A stretch of DNA of 64,000 nucleotides from JALZKA01 sp963753385 (GTDB lineage Bacteria > Actinomycetota > Thermoleophilia > Solirubrobacterales > 70-9). Position numbers and translations under genes: made by a program. The stretch covers positions 620,001 through 684,000 of the forward strand of contig CAVWCC010000005.1 in the NCBI GenBank assembly GCA_963753385.1, read 5' to 3'. Shown here one piece after another: positions 8,373 through 17,573 of the stretch (positions are counted from its first letter, which is position 1; each line of letters opens with the position of its first letter). The notes under the pieces are model-generated. The model did not search any database and was not told the DNA's origin. It was given only the letters and a program-made list of their open reading frames with translations.

Positions 8373-8870
8373 ATGGAGGCGCTTCAGGGAGCCAGCCTGC
8401 TCGCGGCCACGATCAGCGTTGGGTTGATGGCGGGCGTCTTCGGTCTCTACTCCCACACGGTCATGCCCGGGCTGGGGAACACGGACGACCGGACCTTCGT
8501 CGGTGCTTTCCAGGCGATCGACCGGGCGATCATCAACGCCTGGTTCATCCCGGTCTTCTTCGGCGCGCTGATCCTCACGGCCGCCGCCGCGGCGCTCAGC
8601 ATCGGCGAGGAGAGAGATGACGTCCTGCCCTGGGCCGTCGCGGCGTTCGTCCTCTACCTGCCGGTGGTCGTCTTCACCCTCCGGGTGAACGTCCCACTCA
8701 ACGACGCGATCAAGGCCGCGGGTGACCCCGATCGGATTGACCTGGCCGCCGTCCGTCGAGCCTTCGACGAGCCAAGGTGGCGGCGGTGGAACCTCGCTCG
8801 GACGCTCGCATCAACGGCTGCCTTCGGCTGCCTTGCCTGGGCGCTGGTTGAGTACGGGGGGACGCTGTAG
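8373..8870 (+). CDS. DUF1772 (anthrone oxygenase-like) membrane protein
   Basis: A 165-residue membrane protein with four helices, including LAATISVGLMAGVFGLYSH at the start and a long loop with RVNVPLNDAIKAAG, the conserved N-V-P-x-N motif of DUF1772. Some eukaryotic relatives are anthrone oxygenases, but bacterial members are uncharacterised. It stands alone with its own promoter. Confidence 0.75.
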   Translation: MEALQGASLLAATISVGLMAGVFGLYSHTVMPGLGNTDDRTFVGAFQAIDRAIINAWFIPVFFGALILTAAAAALSIGEERDDVLPWAVAAFVLYLPVVVFTLRVNVPLNDAIKAAGDPDRIDLAAVRRAFDEPRWRRWNLARTLASTAAFGCLAWALVEYGGTL

Positions 8871-8896
8871 GTCTGGAGCCGCCCAGGCCGGCTGGC

Positions 8897-9820
8897 TCAG
8901 CCGCCCTCGATGAGCACCTCGCGTAGCCTCGCGCCGAACGCCTCCGGGTCGCCCGCGTAGCCGAACTCGCCTCCGAGGAACCCGCCGTGGTGGCTGGGGA
9001 AGATCGAGGCTTCGGTCCCGAGTCGCTCCGCCACGGCCAGCGCCGCGCGGTACGTGAACTCGCCCTCGGATTCGACGCCGGCAGCGATCACGATGCGGGT
9101 CGAGGCCGCGCGCAGCGCGTCGAAGTCGGGCTCGTGGTGCGTGCCCGACACCATGTTGCCGAGCAGCGGATCGTCGCGATTGCCGTCGTCTTCGGTCGGC
9201 ATCCCGAAGTCGGCGGGGTTCGGAGCCGGTTGGTCGGCCCAATCCGCCGGAATCGGCCCCTTCACGCTGGTGAGCGCCATGAACTTCGCCATCGCGGGCC
9301 CGAAGCCGTCGCGCTCGTACGTCTCCTGGATGTTGGCCGCGGCGGCTAGCGCCTCCGCGCGGTCCGGGAGTACCTGCGCGGCGGGCGGCTCGTGCGCGAC
9401 GAGCGTGCCCACCTGCTCCGGATGCTTCGCCACGAGCGTCAGGCCGTCGACGGCGCCACCACTGCTGCCGAAGATGTCCACCGGTCCGCCACCCAGCTCT
9501 GAGATCAAGCGATGCAGGTCGTCCGCGCGGTCCTCCGGCGTGGGCTTTCCAGAGCCTTCCGTCAACTCGCTACGGCTCACGCCGCGCGGGTCGTACGTCA
9601 CCACCGTTCGGTCCCGGAAATGCTTCGCGAGGGAGGTGAACCCGCTGGCATCCATCGGCTGGCCGATCATCAGGAGCGCCGGCTCGGCGGTTTCGCCCTC
9701 GGCCTCGCGGACGTCGTAGGTCAGCATCGCGCCGGGGACGTCCAGGGTCTGTGTCTTCATGTCGGCGGTCTCGTTGGTTGCCTCGGTCACGGGGCTGTCC
9801 TTTCTCTCGCTCACCATCAA
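8897..9820 (-). CDS. alpha/beta hydrolase
   Basis: A 307-residue alpha/beta hydrolase. The nucleophile elbow is DIFGSSGGAVDGL (Ser near residue 118), and the late histidine lies in FPSHHGGFLGGEFGY. The segment YDPRGVSRSE is the usual strand-turn before the elbow. The start may instead be the inner ATG that begins MKTQTLDVPG about 20 codons on, since the first 20 residues are not conserved-looking. The substrate is unknown. Confidence 0.75.
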   Translation of the reverse strand: MMVSERKDSPVTEATNETADMKTQTLDVPGAMLTYDVREAEGETAEPALLMIGQPMDASGFTSLAKHFRDRTVVTYDPRGVSRSELTEGSGKPTPEDRADDLHRLISELGGGPVDIFGSSGGAVDGLTLVAKHPEQVGTLVAHEPPAAQVLPDRAEALAAAANIQETYERDGFGPAMAKFMALTSVKGPIPADWADQPAPNPADFGMPTEDDGNRDDPLLGNMVSGTHHEPDFDALRAASTRIVIAAGVESEGEFTYRAALAVAERLGTEASIFPSHHGGFLGGEFGYAGDPEAFGARLREVLIEGG

Positions 9821-9867
9821 GACCGGTGAGCGCGGCGAAACTCATCGTCGCTGGTCGGACGCCTCGG

Positions 9868-9873
9868 TAGATT
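9868..9873 (+). promoter_or_regulatory. -10 box TAGATT of a leaderless promoter
   Basis: TAGATT lies ten bases before the ATG of the glutathione transferase-like gene, with no ribosome site. Confidence 0.45.
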
Positions 9874-9883
9874 CGATCGCCCC

Positions 9884-10519
9884 ATGCGGCTCTACGACTA
9901 CTCCGCCTCGCCCAACTGCTACAAGGTCCGGCTTCTCCTGGCCCAGCTTGGGATCGAGTACGAGCGGGTTCCCGTGGACATCTTCGGCGGCGACACGCTG
10001 GAGAAGGAGTACGCCGCCATCAACCCGAGCCGGCGGACGCCGGTTCTCGAGCCGGAGCCCGGTAAGTACATCCCGGAATCCGCCGCGATCCTGCTCTACC
10101 TCGCGGAGGGCAGCGAGCTCCTCTCGGAGGACCGATTCGAGCGTGCGCAGGTCTATCGCTGGCTCTTCTTCGAACAGACTCAGGTCTACCCGACGATGGG
10201 CGCGCTCCGCTTTCTCGTCGGGACCGGTCGGATGAGCGCCGAGGACACCCCGAAGCGCCCGAGCGTCGACGCGCTGAAGCTCCTCGAGGCGCACCTCGCC
10301 GAGCGCGACTTCCTGGTCGGCGACCGCTACACCCTCGCCGACCTCGCGCTGTTCGGCTACGTCCACGTCGCCGGCGAGGGTGGACTTGAGATGGATCGCT
10401 TCCCCACTGTCCAGCACTGGCTTGAGCGGATCACCCAGCAGCCACGGTTCATGAACGATCTCGAGTCGCTTCCTGAGAGCGCCCGAGCGGGTGAGAGCCA
10501 CTCGATCTACGACGGCTGA
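9884..10519 (+). CDS. Glutathione S-transferase-like protein
   Basis: A 211-residue protein with a thioredoxin-fold N-domain (RLYDYSASPNCYKVRLLLAQ, then the cis-Pro strand RRTPVLEP and the ESAAILLYLAE glutathione site) and an all-helical C-domain with the N-capping motif YTLADLALFGYVH. Actinobacteria often use mycothiol instead of glutathione, so the thiol substrate is uncertain. Confidence 0.8.
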   Translation: MRLYDYSASPNCYKVRLLLAQLGIEYERVPVDIFGGDTLEKEYAAINPSRRTPVLEPEPGKYIPESAAILLYLAEGSELLSEDRFERAQVYRWLFFEQTQVYPTMGALRFLVGTGRMSAEDTPKRPSVDALKLLEAHLAERDFLVGDRYTLADLALFGYVHVAGEGGLEMDRFPTVQHWLERITQQPRFMNDLESLPESARAGESHSIYDG

Positions 10520-10548
10520 CCTGCTTGGGCAGGATTCCGGGGCATCGA

Positions 10549-10554
10549 TAGCCT
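10549..10554 (+). promoter_or_regulatory. -10 box TAGCCT of a leaderless promoter
   Basis: TAGCCT lies seven bases before the ATG of the nitroreductase-family gene. Confidence 0.4.
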
Positions 10555-10561
10555 CGCGTTC

Positions 10562-11023
10562 ATGCCGTCACCGCCCAAGGGACCGCCACCCGGATCCTTC
10601 GGGCTGAAGGCCATGAACCGGCTCACGGCGTTGAACGTGTTCCTCTATCGACGCACGGGCGGCCGCATGGGCGGGGCGATCGGCAACATCAGGCCGATTG
10701 CCTTGGTTGATCACGTCGGCGCTAAGAGCGGCACGAAGCGAACGACGCCATTGGTCTACACGCGCGACCGCGACGACGTGATCATCGTCGGCTCCCAGGG
10801 TGGATCGCCGAAGACTCCGTCCTGGGTCTTCAACCTCCGCGCGAACCCGCGCACAACGATTCAGATCGGCAACAAGAGGTGGGAGGTCGTCGCCCACGAC
10901 GCCACCGATGAGGAGCGCGAGCGGCTCTGGCCGTTGGTCGTCGATACCTACGCCGACTACGCGGTCTACCAAGCTCGCACCGAGCGGAGGATCCCGGTGG
11001 TCATTTTGACGCCGGCAGGCTGA
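10562..11023 (+). CDS. F420-dependent nitroreductase-family protein (DUF385/Ddn-like)
   Basis: A 153-residue relative of the protein at 2725-3186. It keeps the family core VDHVGAKSGTKRTTPLVY, then VIIVGSQGGSPKTPSWVFNL and RANPRTTIQIGNKRW. It is predicted to bind F420H2 and act on quinones or xenobiotics. A second F420 enzyme in the window supports F420 use by the organism. Confidence 0.8.
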   Translation: MPSPPKGPPPGSFGLKAMNRLTALNVFLYRRTGGRMGGAIGNIRPIALVDHVGAKSGTKRTTPLVYTRDRDDVIIVGSQGGSPKTPSWVFNLRANPRTTIQIGNKRWEVVAHDATDEERERLWPLVVDTYADYAVYQARTERRIPVVILTPAG

Positions 11024-11132
11024 GCGTGCCGACTATGCGATGCCGCTCAGCTCCATCCCTCCCACTTCCCTGAACGGGGGATGAGAGCACTCTCAGGCGC
11101 CGCTAAGCCGGGTCTCATTCGGCCTCCCGACC

Positions 11133-14100
11133 ATGGGCGTCGTGGAGATTCGAGCTCGACCAACCCAAGCTCTGCCGGCAGAGCCCGGGGCCGCGGCCAC
11201 CGACGCCGAGGAGGTCCTGTCGGGCCTGCTCGCGGAGACTGCCGACCTGGACTCGGTGCCGGTCGAGAGTCACTTCTTCGACGAGCTCGGCCTGGACTCG
11301 CTGGTGGTGGCGCACTTCTGCGCCGTCCTGCGGCAGCGGACGGACCTGTCGTCGGTGTCGGTCAAGGACTGCTACCAGCACCCGACGATCCGGCGCCTGA
11401 CGGCCACCCTCCCGGAGGGAGCTGCGGTACACGCGAAGCCGGCGGCGGCACCCCGCGAGCCGAAGGTGCGCCGGGTTGGACCGGTCGTCAGCGGGGTCCG
11501 CTACCACCTCTGCGGAGCGCTTCAGTTGCTCGCCCTGCTGGTTTACGTGTCCGTCGCGGCGCTGGTCGCGACCGTGGGCATCGAGTGGGTCACCGCCGGC
11601 GACGGCGCGGTCGACCTCTACCTGCGAGCCACCGCATTCGCGGGCGCGAGCTTCCTCGGCGTCTGCCTGCTTCCGATCGTCGCCAAGTGGGTCCTGATCG
11701 GCAGCTGGAGGCGCGAGGAGATCCCGCTGTGGAGCCAGCGCTACCTCCGCTTCTGGATCGTGAGCACCCTCACCCGCCTGAACCCGATGGTCCTGTTCGC
11801 CGGGTCGCCGATCTACGTGCTCTACCTGCGGGCACTAGGAGCGAGGATCGGGCCGGGAGCGATCATCCTTTCGCGCAACGCCCCCGTCTGCACCGACCTG
11901 CTCCGGGTCGGTGCCGGCGCGGTGATCCGCAAGGACTCGTTCTTCACCGGCTATCGCGCCGAGGGCGGCGCGATCCGGACCGGCCCGGTCACAGTCGGAG
12001 AAGGAGCCTTCGTCGGCGAGGCGGCGGTGCTCGACATCGACAGCTCGCTCGGCGACCGCGCACAGCTTGGGCACGCCAGCTCGCTTCACGAGGGGATGCG
12101 GGTGCCGGCCGGGGAGCGCAGGCAGGGGTCGCCGGCGACCGAGGTGACGGGAGTCGACCTGCGTGGCCTCGAATCGGGCGGCGGCGGGCGCCTGCGCCGT
12201 GCCGCTTACACAGCCGTCCAGCTCGCCGGTCTGGTCGGCCTCTCCCTGCCGCTTGCCGGCAGCGGCACGTACGCGCTGGCGAGCGCGATCTCGCCTGCCG
12301 GGCCGATCGTCATCTCGTCGGTCCTCTTCTTCGGCGCCGTACTCGCCGGCTTGGTCCTGGCCTGCACGCTGCCGCGGGCGCTCAACCTGGCGATCGAGCC
12401 GGGCCGCACCTACCCGCTCTACGGCTTCCACCACGCCGTCCACCGGGCCATCGCCCGGCTCACGAACGTGCCTTTCCTCACTCGCCTGTTCGGGGACAGC
12501 TCCTACATCACCACCTACCTGAGCTGCCTCGGCTATGACCTCTCCCCCGTCGAGCAGACCGGGTCGAACTTCGGGCTGGTCGTGAAGCACGAGAGCCCCT
12601 TCCTGACCTCGGTCGGAGGCGGGACGATGGCCGCCGACGGGCTGTCGATCGCCAACGCGGACTACTCCGACACGTCCTTCCGCGTCTCCCGCGTCACGAT
12701 CGGGCGGCACAACTTCGTCGGCAACTACGTCACCTACCCGGCGGCCGGACGTACCGGCGAGAACTGCCTGCTCGCGACGAAGGTGATGGTCCCGGTGGAA
12801 GGCGAGACCCGCGAGGAGGCGGGGCTGCTGGGGTCGCCGAGCTTCGAGATCCCGCGCTCGGTCCAGCGCGACGGCCGCTTCGACGGACTGCGGAGCGGAC
12901 CCGAGTTCCGTCGGCGCCTGGCGCGGAAGAGCCGGCACAACGCCGTGACGATCGCGCTGTTCCTGCTCACCCGCTGGGCGTACGTCCTTGGCCTCACGCT
13001 GCTCGGCCTCGGGGCGTCGTCGCTCTCCGACGAGGCCGGTGCCGCGGCGATCGCCGCGGCAGCAGTCGTCGCGCTGCCGTTCACAGTCGGCTACTTCGCC
13101 CTGGTGGAGCGGGCCTCAACGAAGTTCCGTCCGCTTCGCCCCCGCTTCTGCTCGATCTACGACCCGTACTTCTGGTGGCACGAGCGCCACTGGAAGCTCA
13201 GCTTTGCGCCGCCGCGTGTCCTCGACGGCACTCCCTTCAAGGGCCTCGCCTGGCGCCTGATGGGCGTGCGGATCGGTCGACGGGTCTTTGACGACGGCGT
13301 CCAGATGACGGAGAGGAGCATGGTCGCAATCGGAGACGACTGCGCGCTGAATGCCCGGAGCAACGTCCAGCCGCACTCGCAGGAGGACGGCACCTTCAAG
13401 TCCGACCGCGTCACGATCGGGTCGGCGTGCACGCTGGGGGTCGCGGCGCTGGTCCACTACGGCACGAAGTTGGAGGACGGCGCGAGCCTCGCCCCCGACT
13501 CGTTCCTGATGAAGGGCGAAGTGGTCCCGGCCGGGGCCCGGTGGGGGATGAACCCGGCACGGCAACTGCCCGAGACGCTCCAGCCCGATCCGGGGTTCTC
13601 CGAGCTCCGGATCGACCTCCCGGGCGATCTCGCGCATGCTCTGCGCCGGCTGTCCCGCGAGACCGGAAGGCCGCCGGGCGCGCTCGTGCTCACCGCACAC
13701 GCACGCGTGCTCGCTGTGATGACGGGCGAGAGCGAGGTCGCCTCTCGGCCGGCCGACACCCCCTTCGAAGCCCGCCTCGACCCGGCCGGCGAACAGGGAG
13801 CCGAGCTCTCAATCAGGCTCGCCTACCGGACGGACCTGTTCGATGCGAACGCCGCCGAGCGGCTCGCGGGCTACCTCGTCACCGCGCTCCGGCAGCTCGC
13901 GGCGGATCCCGACGCGGACCCCGCGGAGCAGAGCCTGCTCTCCGAGAAGGAACTCCGCCTCCAGCTCGAGGAGCTCGCCGGGCCGCAGCGGAACCTGCCG
14001 GACCAGCCCTTCCACGAGCTCTTCGAGGCGCGCGCGGCGGCGCACCCGGACAGGGTCGCGGCCCTGTGCGGCGATCGCGAGCTCACGTACGGGGAGCTGA

Positions 14101-15524
14101 ACGCTCGGGCGAACCAACTGGGGAGGGGCCTCCTTCAGCGCGGCCTCCGCCCGGAGGGCGTGGTCGCGGTGGCCACCGAGCGCAACCTCGAGTGGATGGC
14201 CGCTGTGCTCGCGATCTTCAAGGCTGGTGGCGCCTACCTTCCGATCGAGCCGGCGCTTCCGCCCGACCGGATCGCGGCGATGGTTTCGCGCGCCGGCTGC
14301 GAGCTCGTCCTGACCCAATCGGGCGCCACGGCGATGGTCGATCGGGCCCTTGTCTCGGTGCCGGGCGCGGCGATGCTCCCGATCGACCGGGCGCTCTCCG
14401 AAGGTCATGGGTCCACGAACCTCGGCGTCGCCCTCGAGCCGGGGCGGCTTGCCTACATCTACTTCACCTCGGGGTCCACGGGCGAGCCCAAGGGCGCCAT
14501 GTGCGAGCACGGCGGCATGCTCAACCACCTCTTCGCGAAGATCGACGATCTCGCGATCGGCGAGGGCGACGTCGTTGCGCAGACCGCGCCGCAGTCCTTC
14601 GACATCTCGCTGTGGCAACTGGTCTCCGCGCTGCTCGTCGGCGGCCGGACGGCGCTCGTCGAGCAGGAGGCCATCCTGGACGTCGAGCGGTTCCTCGACA
14701 CGATCGAGAACAACCGGGTCAACGTGCTCCAAGCGGTCCCCTCCTATCTCGAGCTGCTGGTCTCCCACTTGGAGAGCTCGCCTCGCGTGCTGAAGGATCT
14801 GCGCTTCGTCTCGGTCACCGGTGAGCCGGTGTCGAGGGACCTTCTGCGGCGCTGGTTCGCGGTCGCGCCCGGCGTTAGGGTTGTGAATGCCTACGGGCTG
14901 ACCGAGACCTCCGACGACACCAATCACGAAGTCATGGCCGGCCCGCCGGACTCCGACAGCGTTCCCCTCGGGCCGCCGGTGAGCAACGTCCGCGTCTACG
15001 TCGTGGACGAGCGCCTCGAGCCGGTGCCCCTCGGCGCCCCGGGCGAGATCGTGTTCTCGGGCATCTGCGTCGGGCGCGGGTACGTGAACGACCCCGAGCG
15101 CACCCGCCTCGCCTTCCTCGAGGACCCGCACCGGAAGGGCGAGCGCCTGTACCGCAGCGGCGACTACGGCCGCTGGCGGCCCGACGGCAAGCTGGAGTTC
15201 CTCGGCCGCCGCGACGCACAGGTGAAGGTCAGGGGCTTCCGGATCGAGATCGGCGAGGTCGAGGGCGCGCTGTCACGGGCGCCGGGCGTCCGCGCTGCCG
15301 CGACGGTCGTCGCGCAGCGACCCGCTGGCGGCAAGCGTCTGGTCGCCTTCTACACGGGGCTCCCCCTCGAGGCCGAGGGCCTGCGCGCGGGACTGGAGGA
15401 GTCGATGCCCGCCTACATGGTGCCGTCGGCGTTCCACCACCGGGAGGAGCTGCCGCTGACAGCCAACGGCAAGGTCGACCGGAAGGCGCTGACGATGCTT
15501 GCCGCGGAGGTCGAGGGCGAATGA
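11133..15524 (+). CDS. Membrane NRPS of the Pls type with permuted domains; probable poly-diaminopropionate synthetase
   Basis: A 1463-residue single-module NRPS. Order: carrier domain (phosphopantetheine Ser56 in ELGLDSLVV), two membrane helices (about 127-190), a hexapeptide-repeat acyltransferase-like domain, two more helices (about 355-420), a second such domain, two more helices (about 605-660), a third domain, a condensation-like segment (about 815-940), and an adenylation domain (about 950-1455). The adenylation motifs are complete: YFTSGSTGEPKG, FDISLWQ, NAYGLTETS, YRSGDYGRW, and the Lys in LTANGKVDRKAL. Characterised poly-lysine synthetases (Pls) have adenylation and carrier domains first, then the six helices and three tandem domains; here adenylation is last. 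The next two genes make 2,3-diaminopropionate, the likely substrate. No thioesterase is present, as in Pls, so the product is probably an isopeptide-linked oligomer released by the tandem domains. Confidence 0.8.
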   Translation: MGVVEIRARPTQALPAEPGAAATDAEEVLSGLLAETADLDSVPVESHFFDELGLDSLVVAHFCAVLRQRTDLSSVSVKDCYQHPTIRRLTATLPEGAAVHAKPAAAPREPKVRRVGPVVSGVRYHLCGALQLLALLVYVSVAALVATVGIEWVTAGDGAVDLYLRATAFAGASFLGVCLLPIVAKWVLIGSWRREEIPLWSQRYLRFWIVSTLTRLNPMVLFAGSPIYVLYLRALGARIGPGAIILSRNAPVCTDLLRVGAGAVIRKDSFFTGYRAEGGAIRTGPVTVGEGAFVGEAAVLDIDSSLGDRAQLGHASSLHEGMRVPAGERRQGSPATEVTGVDLRGLESGGGGRLRRAAYTAVQLAGLVGLSLPLAGSGTYALASAISPAGPIVISSVLFFGAVLAGLVLACTLPRALNLAIEPGRTYPLYGFHHAVHRAIARLTNVPFLTRLFGDSSYITTYLSCLGYDLSPVEQTGSNFGLVVKHESPFLTSVGGGTMAADGLSIANADYSDTSFRVSRVTIGRHNFVGNYVTYPAAGRTGENCLLATKVMVPVEGETREEAGLLGSPSFEIPRSVQRDGRFDGLRSGPEFRRRLARKSRHNAVTIALFLLTRWAYVLGLTLLGLGASSLSDEAGAAAIAAAAVVALPFTVGYFALVERASTKFRPLRPRFCSIYDPYFWWHERHWKLSFAPPRVLDGTPFKGLAWRLMGVRIGRRVFDDGVQMTERSMVAIGDDCALNARSNVQPHSQEDGTFKSDRVTIGSACTLGVAALVHYGTKLEDGASLAPDSFLMKGEVVPAGARWGMNPARQLPETLQPDPGFSELRIDLPGDLAHALRRLSRETGRPPGALVLTAHARVLAVMTGESEVASRPADTPFEARLDPAGEQGAELSIRLAYRTDLFDANAAERLAGYLVTALRQLAADPDADPAEQSLLSEKELRLQLEELAGPQRNLPDQPFHELFEARAAAHPDRVAALCGDRELTYGELNARANQLGRGLLQRGLRPEGVVAVATERNLEWMAAVLAIFKAGGAYLPIEPALPPDRIAAMVSRAGCELVLTQSGATAMVDRALVSVPGAAMLPIDRALSEGHGSTNLGVALEPGRLAYIYFTSGSTGEPKGAMCEHGGMLNHLFAKIDDLAIGEGDVVAQTAPQSFDISLWQLVSALLVGGRTALVEQEAILDVERFLDTIENNRVNVLQAVPSYLELLVSHLESSPRVLKDLRFVSVTGEPVSRDLLRRWFAVAPGVRVVNAYGLTETSDDTNHEVMAGPPDSDSVPLGPPVSNVRVYVVDERLEPVPLGAPGEIVFSGICVGRGYVNDPERTRLAFLEDPHRKGERLYRSGDYGRWRPDGKLEFLGRRDAQVKVRGFRIEIGEVEGALSRAPGVRAAATVVAQRPAGGKRLVAFYTGLPLEAEGLRAGLEESMPAYMVPSAFHHREELPLTANGKVDRKALTMLAAEVEGE

Positions 15525-16546
15525 CCGGCGCACCGGAATTCTCCGTGATCACCGGCGCGCAGGTCCAGCGGGTGTTGCGGGGCCGCGAGCGGGAGATCGC
15601 CGATCTGGTCGAGGAGGCGTACCGCCTCCACAGCGCCGGCGATTCCGTGAACCCGCCGTCCTACTTCCTGCGCTTCGAGGACCGGCCGACGGCACGGATC
15701 ATCGCGCTGCCGGCGTCGCTCGGCGGCCCCGTCGGGGTCGACGGCGTCAAGTGGATCTCGAGTTTCCCCGAGAACGTCGAGGCCGGGGTCCCGCGCGCCT
15801 CGGGCGTCCTGATCCTCAACGATCCCGGCACGGGTTATCCGTTCGCCTGCCTCGAGGCATCCGTGATCAGCGCGACCCGCACGGCCGCGCTCGCGGCGAT
15901 CGGAGCCGCCTGGCTGGCCCGCAACGGCGGGCGACCGGCGCGGGTGGGGTTCTTCGGGACCGGACTGATCGCGCGCTACATCCACGAGTTCCTCGCCGCG
16001 ACCGGCTGGTCGTTCGAGCGGATCGGCATCCACGACACATCCCCCGCCAGCGCTGAGGGCTTCCGGGCCTACCTCGAGCGCTCGGACCCAGACGGCGAGA
16101 TCACGATCGACGCGAGCGCGGAGCAGCTGATCCGCTCCAGCGACCTCGTCGTGTTTGCGACGGTGGCCCCAAGGCCTCACGTCAGCGACCCGTCGTGGTT
16201 CGAGCACAACCCGCTGGTGCTGCACGTCTCGCTGCGTGATCTCGCGCCCGAGATCATCCTCGCGTCGAGCAACGTCGTCGACGACGTCGAGCACTGCCTC
16301 AAGGCCGACACGTCGCCGCACCTCGCCGAGCAACTCAGCGGGAACCGCGACTTCCTCGACGGAACCCTCGCTGACGTGATGAGGGGACGCGCCGTGCTGC
16401 GGGCCGGGAGCCCGGTGGTCTTCTCGCCGTTCGGGCTCGGCGTGCTCGACCTCGCCGTCGGCAAGTACGTCTACGACCGGCTGGCCGCCTCCGCGGAGCT
16501 GGGCGTGGTCGACGGCTTCTTCCACGAGCTGCGGCGGCACGGGTGA
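15521..16546 (+). CDS. sbnB: 2,3-diaminopropionate synthesis protein SbnB-like (opine-type dehydrogenase)
   Basis: A 341-residue ornithine-cyclodeaminase/mu-crystallin-family enzyme. The SbnB branch is indicated by NPPSYFLRFEDRPTARIIAL, VKWISSFPENV and the Rossmann motif GFFGTGLIARY (about residue 145). In the known pathway SbnB oxidises N-(amino-carboxyethyl)-glutamate with NAD to 2,3-diaminopropionate and 2-oxoglutarate. The ATG overlaps the NRPS stop by four bases (ATGA), and the sbnA-like gene follows after one base. Confidence 0.85.
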   Translation: MTGAPEFSVITGAQVQRVLRGREREIADLVEEAYRLHSAGDSVNPPSYFLRFEDRPTARIIALPASLGGPVGVDGVKWISSFPENVEAGVPRASGVLILNDPGTGYPFACLEASVISATRTAALAAIGAAWLARNGGRPARVGFFGTGLIARYIHEFLAATGWSFERIGIHDTSPASAEGFRAYLERSDPDGEITIDASAEQLIRSSDLVVFATVAPRPHVSDPSWFEHNPLVLHVSLRDLAPEIILASSNVVDDVEHCLKADTSPHLAEQLSGNRDFLDGTLADVMRGRAVLRAGSPVVFSPFGLGVLDLAVGKYVYDRLAASAELGVVDGFFHELRRHG

Positions 16547-16547
16547 G

Positions 16548-17573
16548 GTGCCTCGAGTGCCGGTGATCAGCGCACCCCACGAGTTCAACCAGAGCGACCT
16601 CTACGTCGACCTGGAGGCGATCCTCGGGCGCTCGCTGTTCCTCAAGTGCGAGGGCTTCAACTTCGCGGGCTCGATCAAGCTGAAGGCCGCGACGGAGATG
16701 GTCGAGGCCGCCGAGCGTGACGGGAGGCTCGGACCCGACTCGATCCTCGTCGAGTCCTCGTCGGGCAACCTCGGCGTCGCGCTGAGCATGCTGGCGGCGA
16801 GCAAGGGCTACCGGTTCCTCTGCGTGACCGATTCCCGCTGCAATCGCGCGACCCGGCGCCTGATGGAGTCGCTCGGCGCCGAGGTCCACGTGATCACGGA
16901 GGCATCCGAAGCCGAGGGCGGCCTGCTGGGCGCCCGGCTCGATCACGTGCGCGAGCTGTGCGCGGCCGACGACCGGTACGTGTGGCTCGACCAATACGGC
17001 AACCCGAGCAACTGGCGCGCCCACTACCGCACCACCGCGCCCTCAATCGTCCGCCAGTTCCCGGATCTCGACGTGCTCTTCGTCGGAACCGGAACGGCGG
17101 GGACCCTGATGGGCTGCGCGCGCTTCCTTCGCGAGTGGCCGCGCCCGGTCCAGATCGTCGCGGTGGACAGCGTCGGCTCGGTGACGTTCGGCTGCCCGGC
17201 GGACCGGCGCCTCATCCCCGGCGTCGGAGCGGGAGTCCGCCCGCGGCAGCTCGACGAGTCCTACGTGGACGACGTGGTGCACATCGAGGAGGCGCAGACG
17301 ATCCGGATGTGCAGGCGGCTTGCGAGGGGCGGCTTCCTGTTCGGCGGCTCAACCGGCACCGTCGTTGGCGGCGCGATGGACTGGCTTCAGCGAAACGACG
17401 CCGGGGACCTGACCGCTGTTGCAATCTCGCCGGACCTCGGCGAGCGCTACCTCGACACGATCTACGCGGACGAGTGGGTCGAGGAGAACTACGGCGGGGA
17501 GGTGGAGGCAGGGCCAGACGACGGGTTCGACAGGTACTCCGACTCGAGCACCAGATCCTTGATCAGCGTCTGA
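16548..17573 (+). CDS. sbnA: 2,3-diaminopropionate synthesis protein SbnA-like (PLP-dependent)
   Basis: A 341-residue fold-type II PLP enzyme. The lysine of GSIKLKAA (Lys44) should carry PLP, SSGNLGVAL is the substrate-binding loop, and FVGTGTAGTLMG is the phosphate-binding loop. In the known pathway SbnA joins O-phosphoserine and glutamate into N-(amino-carboxyethyl)-glutamate, the substrate of SbnB. It is last in the operon. Its 3' end overlaps the convergent methyltransferase gene by 85 bases, so one C-terminus may be extended. The start is GTG at 16548 or GTG at 16557. Confidence 0.85.
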   Translation: MPRVPVISAPHEFNQSDLYVDLEAILGRSLFLKCEGFNFAGSIKLKAATEMVEAAERDGRLGPDSILVESSSGNLGVALSMLAASKGYRFLCVTDSRCNRATRRLMESLGAEVHVITEASEAEGGLLGARLDHVRELCAADDRYVWLDQYGNPSNWRAHYRTTAPSIVRQFPDLDVLFVGTGTAGTLMGCARFLREWPRPVQIVAVDSVGSVTFGCPADRRLIPGVGAGVRPRQLDESYVDDVVHIEEAQTIRMCRRLARGGFLFGGSTGTVVGGAMDWLQRNDAGDLTAVAISPDLGERYLDTIYADEWVEENYGGEVEAGPDDGFDRYSDSSTRSLISV

